Counted from the first letter of the stretch, positions 1 to 8,581 are shown. The stretch: DNA of 11,606 bases from JAVVFH01 sp032250585 (GCA_032250585.1 JAVVFH010000102.1:1-11606), one strand, 5' to 3'. The notes: generated by a model from the sequence alone, not told the origin. Translations and numbers: made by a program.

Positions 1-1227
1 GCCTGCCCGTTCGAGCAATGTATGCAAAAGCACATTCGCGCCGGCCGCAAGGTCGTCGGGGTTCGCGCTTTCGGCTTCATTATGACTGATGCCGCCTTTG
101 CAGGGCACGAAAATCATGCTTGTGGGTGTCAGGCTGGCGATATTCATCGCGTCGTGCCCGGCGCCGCTCAGCATATCCATGTGAAGGTAGCCCAGCCGGT
201 CGGCGTTGCGCCGCACGATATTGACCATTTCCTGGTTGAATGGGACAGGCGGTGCGTCTATAAGCCGTTCAATCCCTGTCTCAAGGCCATGTGCCTCGGC
301 AATGGATTGAATAACGCGTCGCATTCCCTGTTCCAGACGATCCAGGGTAGCGCCATCCGGATGGCGGAAATCCACTATGAAAACCGTCCCACCCGGTATT
401 GTGGCGCCTGAATTGGGTAAAATTTCCAGCTTACCGACAGTAAGCCGAGCTTGTTCATCCTCATCCCGCGCTAACTGGTTCAGTGCAGTCACTATACTTG
501 CGGCGCCGAGCAACGCGTCCCGCCTGCAGTCCATCGGTGTGGTGCCGGCATGGCCGTCCTGGCCGGTCAGACATACTCGCAGCCAACGTACACCCTGCAC
601 CCGAGTAACCACACCTATCGTGTGGTCGCTGGCCTCAAGTAATGGACCCTGTTCAATATGAGCTTCGACAAAGCAGTTGAACGTTCGGGCGCCTGGCGCT
701 TCTTCGCCCAGGTAGCCGATAGCCTCGAGGTCCTCACGCACAGTCGTGCCGTCCAGTGTGATAGCTGCATGAACAAACGGCACTGTGAATTTACCGGCGA
801 CCACCGATGATCCGGTAAGCGGGGGGCTGAAACGCACGCCTTCTTCATTGGTCCAGACGATCACATCCAATGGTGCCTTGGTTTCCACGCCACCGTCATT
901 CAATGCACGCACTACTTCGAGGCCGGCCAGCACACCGTAAATGCCGTCGAACTTGCCGCCGTGTGGCTGTGTGTCGAGATGGCTTCCGGTGGCTACCGCA
1001 GGCCAGTCGTTGTCGCGGCCAGCGCGACGAGCATAGATGTTTCCGATCTGGTCGAAGGTGACCTTGCAGCCAGCTTCACGGCACCAGCGCACGAACAGGT
1101 CGCGTCCGGCTTTATCCGCATCGCTCAAGGCCGTGCGGCAACAGCCACCGTGCGGCAGCGCACCCACCGCACCCATTTCCATCAGGCTGTGCCACAGTCG
1201 TTGAGTACTGATGAGCCGTGAGGTCAT
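1..1227 (-). CDS. hyuC: N-carbamoyl-L-amino acid hydrolase, M20 family (partial, 3' end outside window)
   Basis: Reading triplets on the minus strand from ATG 1227 gives 409 codons without a stop to the window edge. The family is usually about 410-420 residues, so only a few residues are missing. These zinc- or manganese-dependent cytoplasmic enzymes hydrolyse N-carbamoyl amino acids (relatives act on beta-ureidopropionate or allantoate) to the amino acid, CO2 and ammonia. Visible landmarks are GSHLDTQPHGGKFDG (H83, D94), WTNEEG (E129), EAHIEQGP (H190), GHAGTTPM (H226), VDFRHPD (about 285-291) and ISHNEAE (H382). H83, D94, E129, H190 and H382 have the spacing of the M20 carbamoylase metal ligands. 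The ATG overlaps the upstream tetR stop as ATGA, which suggests translational coupling. Odd point: the segment usually reading NVIPG is ATIPG (275-279), so a substrate-contacting Asn is Ala. Family assignment is firm; the exact substrate is not. Confidence 0.93.
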   Translation of the reverse strand, partial: MTSRLISTQRLWHSLMEMGAVGALPHGGCCRTALSDADKAGRDLFVRWCREAGCKVTFDQIGNIYARRAGRDNDWPAVATGSHLDTQPHGGKFDGIYGVLAGLEVVRALNDGGVETKAPLDVIVWTNEEGVRFSPPLTGSSVVAGKFTVPFVHAAITLDGTTVREDLEAIGYLGEEAPGARTFNCFVEAHIEQGPLLEASDHTIGVVTRVQGVRWLRVCLTGQDGHAGTTPMDCRRDALLGAASIVTALNQLARDEDEQARLTVGKLEILPNSGATIPGGTVFIVDFRHPDGATLDRLEQGMRRVIQSIAEAHGLETGIERLIDAPPVPFNQEMVNIVRRNADRLGYLHMDMLSGAGHDAMNIASLTPTSMIFVPCKGGISHNEAESANPDDLAAGANVLLHTLLERAG

Positions 1228-2015
1228 CTCCCTTGAGTTTTCGACTCGGGACTGGCAACGGATTTTTCGTCGGAATCATGCTCTGCGTCCTCGCCAGCGA
1301 GATGCCTACCGGTCTCGCCCAACACATGCACTGGTGGATTTTCCAGGAAAATGGCGCGGTACCACATCACCGCGATGGTTTCGGCGATGTCTTTGGGTTC
1401 ACTACCGAACTCGAACAGATCCTCGGTGCGACGAATCAGGGCCTGATAGATCACGCCTTCCGTTATCGCACCAAGAACGAAACCCATACGCTCGGCATGA
1501 GAGCGTTCAAAGCCCGCACGAACCTGTAAAAACCCTGCTACTTGCAGGTTCCATTCATGGGCGTTTCGCTTCCATATAGCGTCAAACTCCTCATAATCGC
1601 CTGCAAGCCCGAACAGGCAGGCCAGAATTCCAGGGTTCTGCGCAAACAAACTCACCACGTTATGGTGGTTCCGATAAATCCAATTATAGGGGTCGTCTGC
1701 CACTTCCAAAGTAGCACTCGTTTTGATGAGTTCGTCAAAAAAATCACTGGAGATTTCTGCCACAATTTCGCGCAAATCATGAAAATAGCGGTAATACAGT
1801 CCGTTCGCCGCGCCGGCACGCTCGGTGATATCCTGCACGCGAAGACTATGATAGCCTTTTTCATTCAGCACCTCACGTGCCGCTTCCTTAAGGCGCTCAC
1901 GGCTGCGCAGGCCACGCGGATTCAAAAGAGCAACCGATTTGACGTAACCACTTTTTGCTCTCGATGCAGTTTTCTCGCGTAATTGTGCCGCCCTATCGTC
2001 GTTGCTTGTCTTCAT
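1224..2015 (-). CDS. TetR/AcrR-family transcriptional regulator
   Basis: A 263-residue protein from ATG 2015. A basic N-terminal extension of about 35 residues precedes the TetR DNA-binding domain: a first helix around 39-54 (RERLKEAAREVLNEKG) and the helix-turn-helix around 59-78 (DITERAGAANGLYYRYF). The remainder is helical ligand-binding and dimerisation domain, ending in a charged tail rich in Glu, Asp and Ser. I chose ATG 2015 because AGGTGG sits five bases upstream; GTG 2024 is an in-frame alternative adding three residues. The gene lies 125 bases after the receptor stop and overlaps the carbamoylase start by four bases, so it belongs to the hydantoinase transcription unit or starts its own with hyuC. 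By family knowledge it probably represses this locus and is released by substrate or an intermediate; no operator is proven here. Confidence 0.93.
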   Translation of the reverse strand: MKTSNDDRAAQLREKTASRAKSGYVKSVALLNPRGLRSRERLKEAAREVLNEKGYHSLRVQDITERAGAANGLYYRYFHDLREIVAEISSDFFDELIKTSATLEVADDPYNWIYRNHHNVVSLFAQNPGILACLFGLAGDYEEFDAIWKRNAHEWNLQVAGFLQVRAGFERSHAERMGFVLGAITEGVIYQALIRRTEDLFEFGSEPKDIAETIAVMWYRAIFLENPPVHVLGETGRHLAGEDAEHDSDEKSVASPESKTQGR

Positions 2016-2140
2016 CCTATCCACCTGGCGCCATCAATTGCATTAAACGCAAACCTACCAGAACGGGAACCCGGACGCCCGCGAGAATCACCTTGCCATC
2101 ACGCCGCACACTGGTGGCGGCATAAACCAGATGATTCACT
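2016..2140 (-). other. Receptor-tetR intergenic region with a small hairpin
   Basis: This 125-base gap between the receptor stop and tetR contains an inverted repeat at 2103-2121 (GCCGC pairing with GCGGC, extended by two pairs past a one-base bulge, four-base loop). No T-run follows on the minus strand, so it is not a convincing Rho-independent terminator; it might stabilise the upstream message. TTGC and GCAA at 2038-2052 form a weak inverted repeat close to tetR. I see no good promoter match. A reading frame stays open through the gap to a stop at 2017, but it resembles nothing I recognise. Confidence 0.3.
2021..2026 (-). promoter_or_regulatory. Shine-Dalgarno site deciding the tetR start
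   Basis: AGGTGG on the minus strand lies five bases before ATG 2015. It overlaps the alternative GTG 2024 codon, which therefore has no well-placed ribosome site of its own. Confidence 0.6.
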
Positions 2141-4438
2141 TTAGAAGCGATATCCAACCTCAACACCCCAAGTACGCGGTTGACCAAGTACGATTTCAGC
2201 GAACCCCAGTGATAGAAACAAGTCCTGGGCCGCAGAGCGATAAACTTCATCCCCGATATTGCGCACCCAGGCAGCTACGTGCCAAGGTCCTTCCCTTGGT
2301 GCAAAGTTGATGCGCGCATTTACCAGGAAATAGCCATTTTCAGCCAAGGCCTGGCGGTTATTCGGCTCAAGAAAGTGGCTGCTTACGGAATTGAAGTCGG
2401 TCATGAAACTGGTCACATAACCCAAACCCGTCGGCAAGTCGTAGCGCACACGTCCATTGAGCGAGAACTCTGGTGCATTGGGAATTTCGTTGCCTTTGAT
2501 GGTCGCATCCGGTCCGCCATCCAGCGGTGGCAAAACGACAGCTGTGCTCACGATTTCAGTATCTTGCAGGTTCATGCCAAGATTGATGGCCCAGCGTGAG
2601 GTCGGCATCCAATCCAGCGACACTTCAAGGCCGTATATTTCAACATCACCTGCATTCTGCAAGCGAGTACTCGCCTCTGTGGCGCGCACGAACGCTGCCT
2701 GAAAATCCTTGAAGTCGTAGTAAAAGACGGCGCTGTTCAGGCGCACTTTATCGTCGGCGAGTGTGAATTTAAAGCCTGCTTCATAAGCTCTCAGGTTTTC
2801 GGCCTCAAAGGGCTCTAGCGCTTCCTGTGAAAAAATTACTGCGGATGAATAGCCGCCACTACGAAAAGCTTCGCTGACACTCAGGTAGTACATCCTATCG
2901 TCACTGGGTAAGTATTTGAGTACCGCTTGGAAATCAGCGTTGGTTTCCTTCACGGTGGTGGGAAAATCCAGCCGCCCGCCGTGGTTTGGGTTGTCGGGTG
3001 GCACGGGTAACTGAGAGAGAATCGGTGCGTCGCTGGCGTGGGCCTGGTCCAGACTGTCGAACGTACCAATAAAGGTTGCGCCCGCCCAACTACGTTTTTC
3101 GTCGGTGTAACGCAGTCCGCCGACGAACTCGAATTTATCCGATATCGGCACTACAACCTGGCCAAACAATGCCCATGACCGGGTGGACTGGTCCGCCCCG
3201 TTGCTGGTAGGAAAGGCCAGCTCGGTGAGGTCGATATTCTGGAACCACGTTATATCGGTATCGGCATAATTGCCGCCAACAATCCATGAAACAGGGAATG
3301 AATCATCAGATGTCAAGCGGATTTCCTGAGAGATGTTATCAACTTCGTTATTGGTAACATTGTCCGCGACTACGAACGGGGAGGCATCAATATCCTGCGT
3401 CTGAAATTTCTCAAAGTCGTTGAAGCCTGTAATTGAAGTTACGGTAAATCGCGGCAACGCCCATTCGATTGTCGCGGTTACATCGTGGCTCTCAATATCA
3501 AACTCGGGGTCGATATTCGCGTCACCGTCATACGGATCGCTATCGGGATCGAAATAACCGAGAAAGTCGACGCACCTGCCCTCGTCTCTGAAGCCGGCGA
3601 TAATGGACGGACACATATTGCCCAGATTATTTGCGTCACGTCCCGCAACATGTTGCAGCAGCGGCGTCTCCGCTTTCATCCTGCCATAGCCGTAAGATAA
3701 ACGAGCCTCAACGCTTTCGGATGGTTGCCAACTGACTTGGCCACGGATTGCGGTCACATCGTTATTTCCCAACTCGTTGTCCGTGAAACGATTGAACGAG
3801 TAGCCGTCACCGCCGGCACTGTCCTGGTATTTGAAGGCCAGTCGTCCTTGTACGGTCGGGCTCAACGGGCCACTGAAGGCACCGGTAACCGCCGCCGTCG
3901 AGTAACTGGAATACTCAACACGGACGTAGCCTTCGGGTTCGGCGGTCGGCTTGGCGGTAATGAAATTTATCGCCCCGCCGGTGCTATTGCGCCCGTATAA
4001 AGTGCCTTGCGGACCTTTCAGCACCTCCACGCGTTCGGTGTCAAATACTGCAAAATTCAGCATGTCCGGAGTGGGTTGAAATACCTCGTCCACGTAGATC
4101 CCAACCGATGGATCGACCGTGCCGGTGAAATCGTTGATGCCAACACCACGAATGTAGAAACCAACCGTGGCTAGGCCGTTGGGACCATACTTGGTCAGCA
4201 AACCAGGCGTTTGATCCGCGAGATCTTGTGGCTGCAATACCCTGAGTTCATTGAGGTCGTCCGAGGTGAACGCGGTCACCGAAGCGGCCAGGTCCTGCAG
4301 GCTTTGCTCGCGGCGTGCAGCGGTTACGATTATTTCCTCGAGTGCTCCAACTTCATCCTGTGCCAACACCCTTAACGGAACGATTCCAAACAGCACAATA
4401 ACCAGTGAAATGAAACCAGCTAATTTGATCGTTTTCAT
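2141..4438 (-). CDS. TonB-dependent outer-membrane receptor
   Basis: A 765-residue protein of normal family length. Residues 1-26 form a Sec signal peptide (hydrophobic core about 8-20, likely cleavage after VLA, before QDEV). A TonB box follows at about 34-41 (EEIIVTAA). The plug domain spans about 46-160 and includes YIRGVG, GIYVDEV and the hallmark VEVLKGPQGTLYGRNSTGGA (138-156). The rest is a 22-strand-type beta barrel ending in EVGYRF with a terminal Phe, as expected for BAM insertion. C276 and C289 lie in a probable extracellular loop and could form a disulfide. There is no N-terminal sigma-regulator signalling extension. AGAGGGA lies six bases before the ATG. The hyuA stop is 29 bases upstream, so the two are almost certainly co-transcribed, which suggests the receptor imports the substrate of the hydantoinase. 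The ligand cannot be read from the sequence. Confidence 0.96.
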   Translation of the reverse strand: MKTIKLAGFISLVIVLFGIVPLRVLAQDEVGALEEIIVTAARREQSLQDLAASVTAFTSDDLNELRVLQPQDLADQTPGLLTKYGPNGLATVGFYIRGVGINDFTGTVDPSVGIYVDEVFQPTPDMLNFAVFDTERVEVLKGPQGTLYGRNSTGGAINFITAKPTAEPEGYVRVEYSSYSTAAVTGAFSGPLSPTVQGRLAFKYQDSAGGDGYSFNRFTDNELGNNDVTAIRGQVSWQPSESVEARLSYGYGRMKAETPLLQHVAGRDANNLGNMCPSIIAGFRDEGRCVDFLGYFDPDSDPYDGDANIDPEFDIESHDVTATIEWALPRFTVTSITGFNDFEKFQTQDIDASPFVVADNVTNNEVDNISQEIRLTSDDSFPVSWIVGGNYADTDITWFQNIDLTELAFPTSNGADQSTRSWALFGQVVVPISDKFEFVGGLRYTDEKRSWAGATFIGTFDSLDQAHASDAPILSQLPVPPDNPNHGGRLDFPTTVKETNADFQAVLKYLPSDDRMYYLSVSEAFRSGGYSSAVIFSQEALEPFEAENLRAYEAGFKFTLADDKVRLNSAVFYYDFKDFQAAFVRATEASTRLQNAGDVEIYGLEVSLDWMPTSRWAINLGMNLQDTEIVSTAVVLPPLDGGPDATIKGNEIPNAPEFSLNGRVRYDLPTGLGYVTSFMTDFNSVSSHFLEPNNRQALAENGYFLVNARINFAPREGPWHVAAWVRNIGDEVYRSAAQDLFLSLGFAEIVLGQPRTWGVEVGYRF

Positions 4439-4467
4439 TGTATATCCCTCTTGTCCCAGATTATGGG

Positions 4468-6594
4468 TTAACCTTGCGTGCTTCGATCTGCGCCTTTCTT
4501 GCCTGCATTTGTTGCTGCTGATGCCTCGTCCACTCTTATAACCAGTGATCCGGATTTTTCGAGTCGGACGGCGCAGTCAGGTGGTACAACTGTGGTCGAG
4601 TCAGTCTGGAGAATGATCGCGGGACCACTGAATTCTTCGTCGACCGGCAGGCGATCGCGGTAGTAAAAATTGGTCTGGAACGGCACCAGTTCCCCGCCCA
4701 CAATGAACATGGTTTCATCACTCCGAATGCGCGCGTCTTCGAGCGAGCCACCCCGCGACTCTTCAGGTGGTCCGATTTTCGCTACTTCGCTGTTGGCTGT
4801 AATACGCAGGTTTACCAATTCGACAGGGGAGTTAAGGAAACGGTGACCGTATTCCTGTTGGTGCATATCGTGGAATCTTTCAACCGCTGTCTCGAGTTCG
4901 CTCTGTTCCAGTGGCCCATCGCATAACGGCAGTCGTAACTCATATCCCTGACCGACATAACGGGCATCAGCAGAGCGCTTGAACACCGCCTCTGACGGTT
5001 CCACACCGTCAGCTTTCAGTTGCTCCGTCAACTGGGCCTGCATAACCGCGAGATCGCTATTGAGGCGTTCCAGATCCATGGCTGTAGAAACCAGGAAAGC
5101 GGTGCGTACGATGTCGTACTTGAGATCGGTGGTCAGCAAGCCCTCAGCCGAATTGATCCCGGGGTGAGGTGGAATAATCACTTCAGGAATGTTGAGAATG
5201 CGGGCAACCTCAACCCCGTGCAATGGGCCAGCTCCACCAGAAGCAATGAGTGCATACTCGCGCGGATCTATACCCTTTTGCACTGTGCGGGCTCGAATTG
5301 CGTTGGCCATGTTTGAATTGAGGATCGCAACCACGCCGGCTGCGGCTTCCTTGACCGGCAGGCCCATCTGTTCTGCCAGCCTTGCAATAGAGGTGTGGGC
5401 TGCCTCTATATCCAACTTCATGGCGCCACCGAGGAAGTTGCTGGCATCCAGGCGACCCAACACGATGTTGGCATCGGTTACCGTCGGCTGTGTTCCACCC
5501 TGACCATAGGCGGCTGGGCCAGGCACAGCGCCCGCACTTTCCGGACCAACTTTGAAGGCACCCGCATTATCGATGTGGGCAATCGACCCGCCGCCAGCGC
5601 CGATAGTATGCAGATCGATCATTGGCACCAGGATCGGATACCCGGCCACCATCGTGTCACGCGCTGAAGCCTCAGAGAAGCGGTCGTTGGTAACCACGCC
5701 AATGTCGGCGCTGGTGCCCCCGATATCCAGTGTGATAACGTTGCTGCGCCCTGTCTGGCGGCCAATCCAGGCCCCCCCGAGCACGCCCGCCGCCAGTCCG
5801 GACATCAACGTGTATACTGGTAGCTTTGATATAGTCCGGGCCGGAGCGATACCGCCGTTGGACTGCATGATGTGCATCTCACCGCCGAATCCCGCCGCGG
5901 CCAAGCCGTTCGACAATTCTGTAATGTAGTTGCGCACCAACGGGCCAATGAAGGCGTTCAGCGCAGTGGTGGTAAAACGCTCGAACTCACGGAACTGCGG
6001 CGAGACTTCGTGCGAAGCGGTGACAAAGATACCGGGGCAAACCTGTTGCACGATTTCCTTGGCCAGTTGTTCATGCGCCGGGTTGAGATAGGAAAACAGA
6101 AAGCAAATAGCTATCGATTCCACGCCGGCCGCCTGCAATTCCAGCGCAGCCTTGCGTACCTCCGTTTCTGCGAGCGGTGTCACCACTCCGCCGCGCGGTG
6201 GCGCAATGCGTTCGGTGACCACCTTGCGATAGCGTCGTTTCACCAGTGGACGATCCTGCCAGGGAATCTCCTGCTGGATCGAGTAATGCTGCGGACGCTG
6301 ATGCCGGCCTATGTGAATGATGTCGCGGAAACCCCTGGTGGTAATCATACCTGCCGTCGCGCCACGGTACTGCAGGGCCGCATTGGTGGCGACGGTAGTG
6401 CCGTGATAAACGTGATCAATGTCTTTAACCGGGACGCTGGCTTTTTGGCAGATCTCGGTGACGCCCCGCAGCACGCCAACCGAAGGGTCTTGCGGCGTAC
6501 TGGACACCTTGTGAATCAAGGTCCGGTTGGAATCTGTGTCCGTCAGAACAATATCCGTGAACGTTCCACCTACATCAGCACCGAGAAGCAGCAT
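4468..6594 (-). CDS. hyuA: HyuA: ATP-dependent hydantoinase/oxoprolinase family subunit A
   Basis: A 708-residue protein of full family length. The N-terminal hydantoinase A region begins with the phosphate-binding motif GADVGGTFTDIVL (5-17), followed by YHGTTVATNA (63-72). The second actin-fold phosphate motif is LDIGGTSADIGVV (289-301). IGAGGGSIAHID (331-342) and VPGPAAYGQGGTQPTVTDAN (357-376) are family hallmarks. With subunit B, enzymes of this family use ATP to hydrolyse or carboxylate: N-methylhydantoin and 5-substituted hydantoin amidohydrolases, 5-oxoprolinase, caprolactamase, and acetone or acetophenone carboxylases. The segment around 91-120 (HIGRHQRPQHYSIQQEIPW) resembles hydantoinase-type members, and the nearby carbamoylase favours hydantoin-type ring opening. 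GGGAGA lies nine bases before the ATG. Unusually, the gene is divergent from hyuB rather than in one operon with it. The exact substrate is unknown. Confidence 0.95.
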   Translation of the reverse strand: MLLLGADVGGTFTDIVLTDTDSNRTLIHKVSSTPQDPSVGVLRGVTEICQKASVPVKDIDHVYHGTTVATNAALQYRGATAGMITTRGFRDIIHIGRHQRPQHYSIQQEIPWQDRPLVKRRYRKVVTERIAPPRGGVVTPLAETEVRKAALELQAAGVESIAICFLFSYLNPAHEQLAKEIVQQVCPGIFVTASHEVSPQFREFERFTTTALNAFIGPLVRNYITELSNGLAAAGFGGEMHIMQSNGGIAPARTISKLPVYTLMSGLAAGVLGGAWIGRQTGRSNVITLDIGGTSADIGVVTNDRFSEASARDTMVAGYPILVPMIDLHTIGAGGGSIAHIDNAGAFKVGPESAGAVPGPAAYGQGGTQPTVTDANIVLGRLDASNFLGGAMKLDIEAAHTSIARLAEQMGLPVKEAAAGVVAILNSNMANAIRARTVQKGIDPREYALIASGGAGPLHGVEVARILNIPEVIIPPHPGINSAEGLLTTDLKYDIVRTAFLVSTAMDLERLNSDLAVMQAQLTEQLKADGVEPSEAVFKRSADARYVGQGYELRLPLCDGPLEQSELETAVERFHDMHQQEYGHRFLNSPVELVNLRITANSEVAKIGPPEESRGGSLEDARIRSDETMFIVGGELVPFQTNFYYRDRLPVDEEFSGPAIILQTDSTTVVPPDCAVRLEKSGSLVIRVDEASAATNAGKKGADRSTQG

Positions 6595-6762
6595 TTTGTT
6601 ATGTCTCCCAAGGCTTCTGCCGTGGTTGGTTACGGTTTTCAGTAAAAGGTATGGAATCCGATAGTAAGTGAAAGTGGCCTCAACTTCAAATAATGATTGT
6701 ATGGTGCTTCTGTTTGGATTAGCCTTTAATTATCCATAGGGAATTTCCGGGAAGCGGTAAAC
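6595..6762. promoter_or_regulatory. Divergent hyuA/hyuB promoter region
   Basis: This 168-base AT-richer stretch separates the outward-facing starts of hyuA and hyuB and must carry the promoters for both subunits. A minus-strand promoter candidate is listed separately. For hyuB I find no strong sigma-70 match; a GGGAAG ribosome site lies eight bases before ATG 6763. Short inverted repeats include CCGT/ACGG at 6620-6635 in the hyuA leader and the near-palindrome GGAATTTCC at 6740-6748 just before hyuB. A TetR operator is expected here by context, but none stands out. Confidence 0.75.
6661..6689 (-). promoter_or_regulatory. Candidate sigma-70 promoter for the hyuA operon
   Basis: On the minus strand, TTGAAG (6684-6689) and TACTAT (6661-6666) are separated by exactly 17 bases. 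Each matches the consensus at four of six positions. Transcription would start near 6654 and give a leader of about 60 bases before hyuA. The placement is good but the match is moderate. Confidence 0.42.
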
Positions 6763-8556
6763 ATGACCCAGGCACTGAAGTCCGTGGAAGCTCATGACTT
6801 CCAGCAGCGTGTTAATCCCATAACGGCCAGCATCATTCAGGGCGCACTGGAAAACATTGCCATTGAGATGGGCTACAAGCTCATGCGCATGTCCTACTCC
6901 AGCATTATCCGGGAATCGGAAGATTTCGGCGCCGCATTGTGTGACACCCAGGGCCGGCAGCTGTGCGAGTGCTCAAAAAGCACGCCACTACAATCCGGGC
7001 CAATCCCCGGCTACGTAAAGGGCATTCTCAAAGAGTTCAAGCAACGCGGCTCTTCATTCAAGCCCGGCGACGTCATCATCCACAGTGACCCTTACAATGG
7101 TGCATCACACAGCCCGGACATCGGTTTCTGCGTACCGGTATTTTACTCCGGCGAACTGATCGGTTTTTCGGTAACCACAGCTCATCATTTGGACATCGGT
7201 TCCTGCCAGCCGGGCAGCGTTGGCGTCGTCGTCTGCGCGGATGCCTACTCCGAAGGGCTGCGATTCAGAGCACTGAAAGTTTATGACGAAGGCAGGCGCA
7301 ATGAAGCCCTGTGGCAGATGATTGGAGACAACGTGCGGGTATCAAACCTGGTCATCGGTGACATGGATGCTCAAATTGCCGCCTGCCACGTAGGCGCCCG
7401 ACGCCTGGTCGACCTGGTCGAACGCTATGGCCTGGCAACGCTGAGCGATGCCGTGGAAGACTTGTTTGATTATTCCGAACGACTGATGCGCGCGCAGATC
7501 GAGAAAGTACCGGACGGTGTTTACACTGCCACGGGCTATATCGACGGTTTCCTGGAAGTTGACGACCCGGCGGTAAGGAATCTACCCGTCGAGGTCACGG
7601 TAACGGTCGAAGGTAGTGGCTTGAAGGTGGACCTCACCGGCAGCGCGGATCAGGTTAACGGCTATGCCATCAATATGCCTTTCCGTGGGACGGTCGATGT
7701 GGCCATCTGGCTGACGCTGCGTTCCATTTTGCTCGACAGCGAGGTATTCGGAAACATTCCGCAGAACGACGGGTTGTTCCGGCCGATAGATATCGTCGCT
7801 CCGCTGGGCTGTATCGCCAACCCGATATTTCCGGCGCCAACCATTGCACGATTCGCACCCGGTAACGTTGTGGCCGACACAGTGATGAAAGCACTGGCCG
7901 CGGCGTTACCCAAGCAGGTCTGCGCCGGCGTTGCCAACCTCAAGGCCGTCACCTTTTCCGGGATGGAAAACAACCAGCAATGGGTACACATAGAGATATT
8001 CGAAGGCAGCTATGGTGGGCGCTTCGGCAAAGATGGCATGGACTGCGTGGATACCTTGTACGCCAACACCCGCAACAACCCCATCGAAGATATTGAAAGT
8101 CATGTTCCACTACGCGTAACCGAATACCAGTTTCGCGAAAATGCCTGCGCGCCCGGCAAATGGCGTGGCGGTCTGAATTCTGTCAAAGAACTCTGTTTTC
8201 TGACCGATGGCGGAATTAGCGTGGAAGGTGACGGCCATGCGCATGCCCCCTGGGGATTCAGCGGTGGTTCCGACGGATTGACCTCCAGCTTGCTACTGAC
8301 CCGTGAAGGCGAAGCGCCAGTTGAATTATCTTCGATGATGGCCACGATGGCGGTCAGGAAAGGTGACCGGATCAAGGCCATCGGCGGCATCGGCGGCGGT
8401 TACGGCAACCCCTTGGAGCGCCCCGCGGAATCGGTATTGGAAAATGTACTCGACGGTTACTTCGACATCGAAACGGCATCACGGGATTTTGGTGTCGTCA
8501 TTACGACCACGGGTATGATCGACGCCCAGGCAACACAGCAACTTCGCAGTACCTGA
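6763..8556 (+). CDS. hyuB: HyuB: hydantoinase/oxoprolinase family subunit B
   Basis: A 597-residue protein covering the whole hydantoinase B domain. Probable metal-site motifs are SDPYNGASHSPD (D109, H116, D119) and TAHHLDIG (H141, H142, D144). Other family landmarks are MIGDNVRVSN (186-195), VDLTGSADQVNGYAINMPFR (289-308), ANPIFPAPTIARF (352-364), GSYGGRFGKDGMD (415-427), NTRNNPIEDIESH (435-447), GKWRGGLNSV (465-474) and the glycine-rich GGIGGGYGNPLERP (541-554). Family knowledge makes it the obligate partner of HyuA in ATP-dependent ring opening of hydantoins or related cyclic amides in the cytoplasm. Its motifs fit the hydantoinase-type subgroup rather than acetone carboxylase alpha. It is the only gene on the plus strand; its stop is 25 bases from the convergent transporter stop. 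Start: ATG 6763, with GGGAAG eight bases upstream. Confidence 0.95.
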   Translation: MTQALKSVEAHDFQQRVNPITASIIQGALENIAIEMGYKLMRMSYSSIIRESEDFGAALCDTQGRQLCECSKSTPLQSGPIPGYVKGILKEFKQRGSSFKPGDVIIHSDPYNGASHSPDIGFCVPVFYSGELIGFSVTTAHHLDIGSCQPGSVGVVVCADAYSEGLRFRALKVYDEGRRNEALWQMIGDNVRVSNLVIGDMDAQIAACHVGARRLVDLVERYGLATLSDAVEDLFDYSERLMRAQIEKVPDGVYTATGYIDGFLEVDDPAVRNLPVEVTVTVEGSGLKVDLTGSADQVNGYAINMPFRGTVDVAIWLTLRSILLDSEVFGNIPQNDGLFRPIDIVAPLGCIANPIFPAPTIARFAPGNVVADTVMKALAAALPKQVCAGVANLKAVTFSGMENNQQWVHIEIFEGSYGGRFGKDGMDCVDTLYANTRNNPIEDIESHVPLRVTEYQFRENACAPGKWRGGLNSVKELCFLTDGGISVEGDGHAHAPWGFSGGSDGLTSSLLLTREGEAPVELSSMMATMAVRKGDRIKAIGGIGGGYGNPLERPAESVLENVLDGYFDIETASRDFGVVITTTGMIDAQATQQLRST

Positions 8557-8581
8557 TCGCCACCTGCGCGGCGACACCCAT

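Noticed and set aside
22..1221. Several short plus-strand frames across the left end
   Set aside because: They are antisense to the continuous carbamoylase frame, whose metal ligands and family motifs are all present.
2017..2250. Minus-strand 77-codon frame ending just before tetR
   Set aside because: Its first half is an out-of-frame copy of the receptor C-terminus, and its second half has no recognisable content or good ribosome site.
5872..6645. Open plus-strand frame of 257 codons opposite the hyuA 5' end
   Set aside because: Entirely antisense to conserved hyuA motifs except for its tail in the promoter region; no family resemblance.
8557..8574. TCGCC/GGCGA hairpin between the convergent hyuB and transporter stops
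   Set aside because: Five-pair stem with an eight-base loop and no T-run on either side; too weak to call a terminator, though its position is right.
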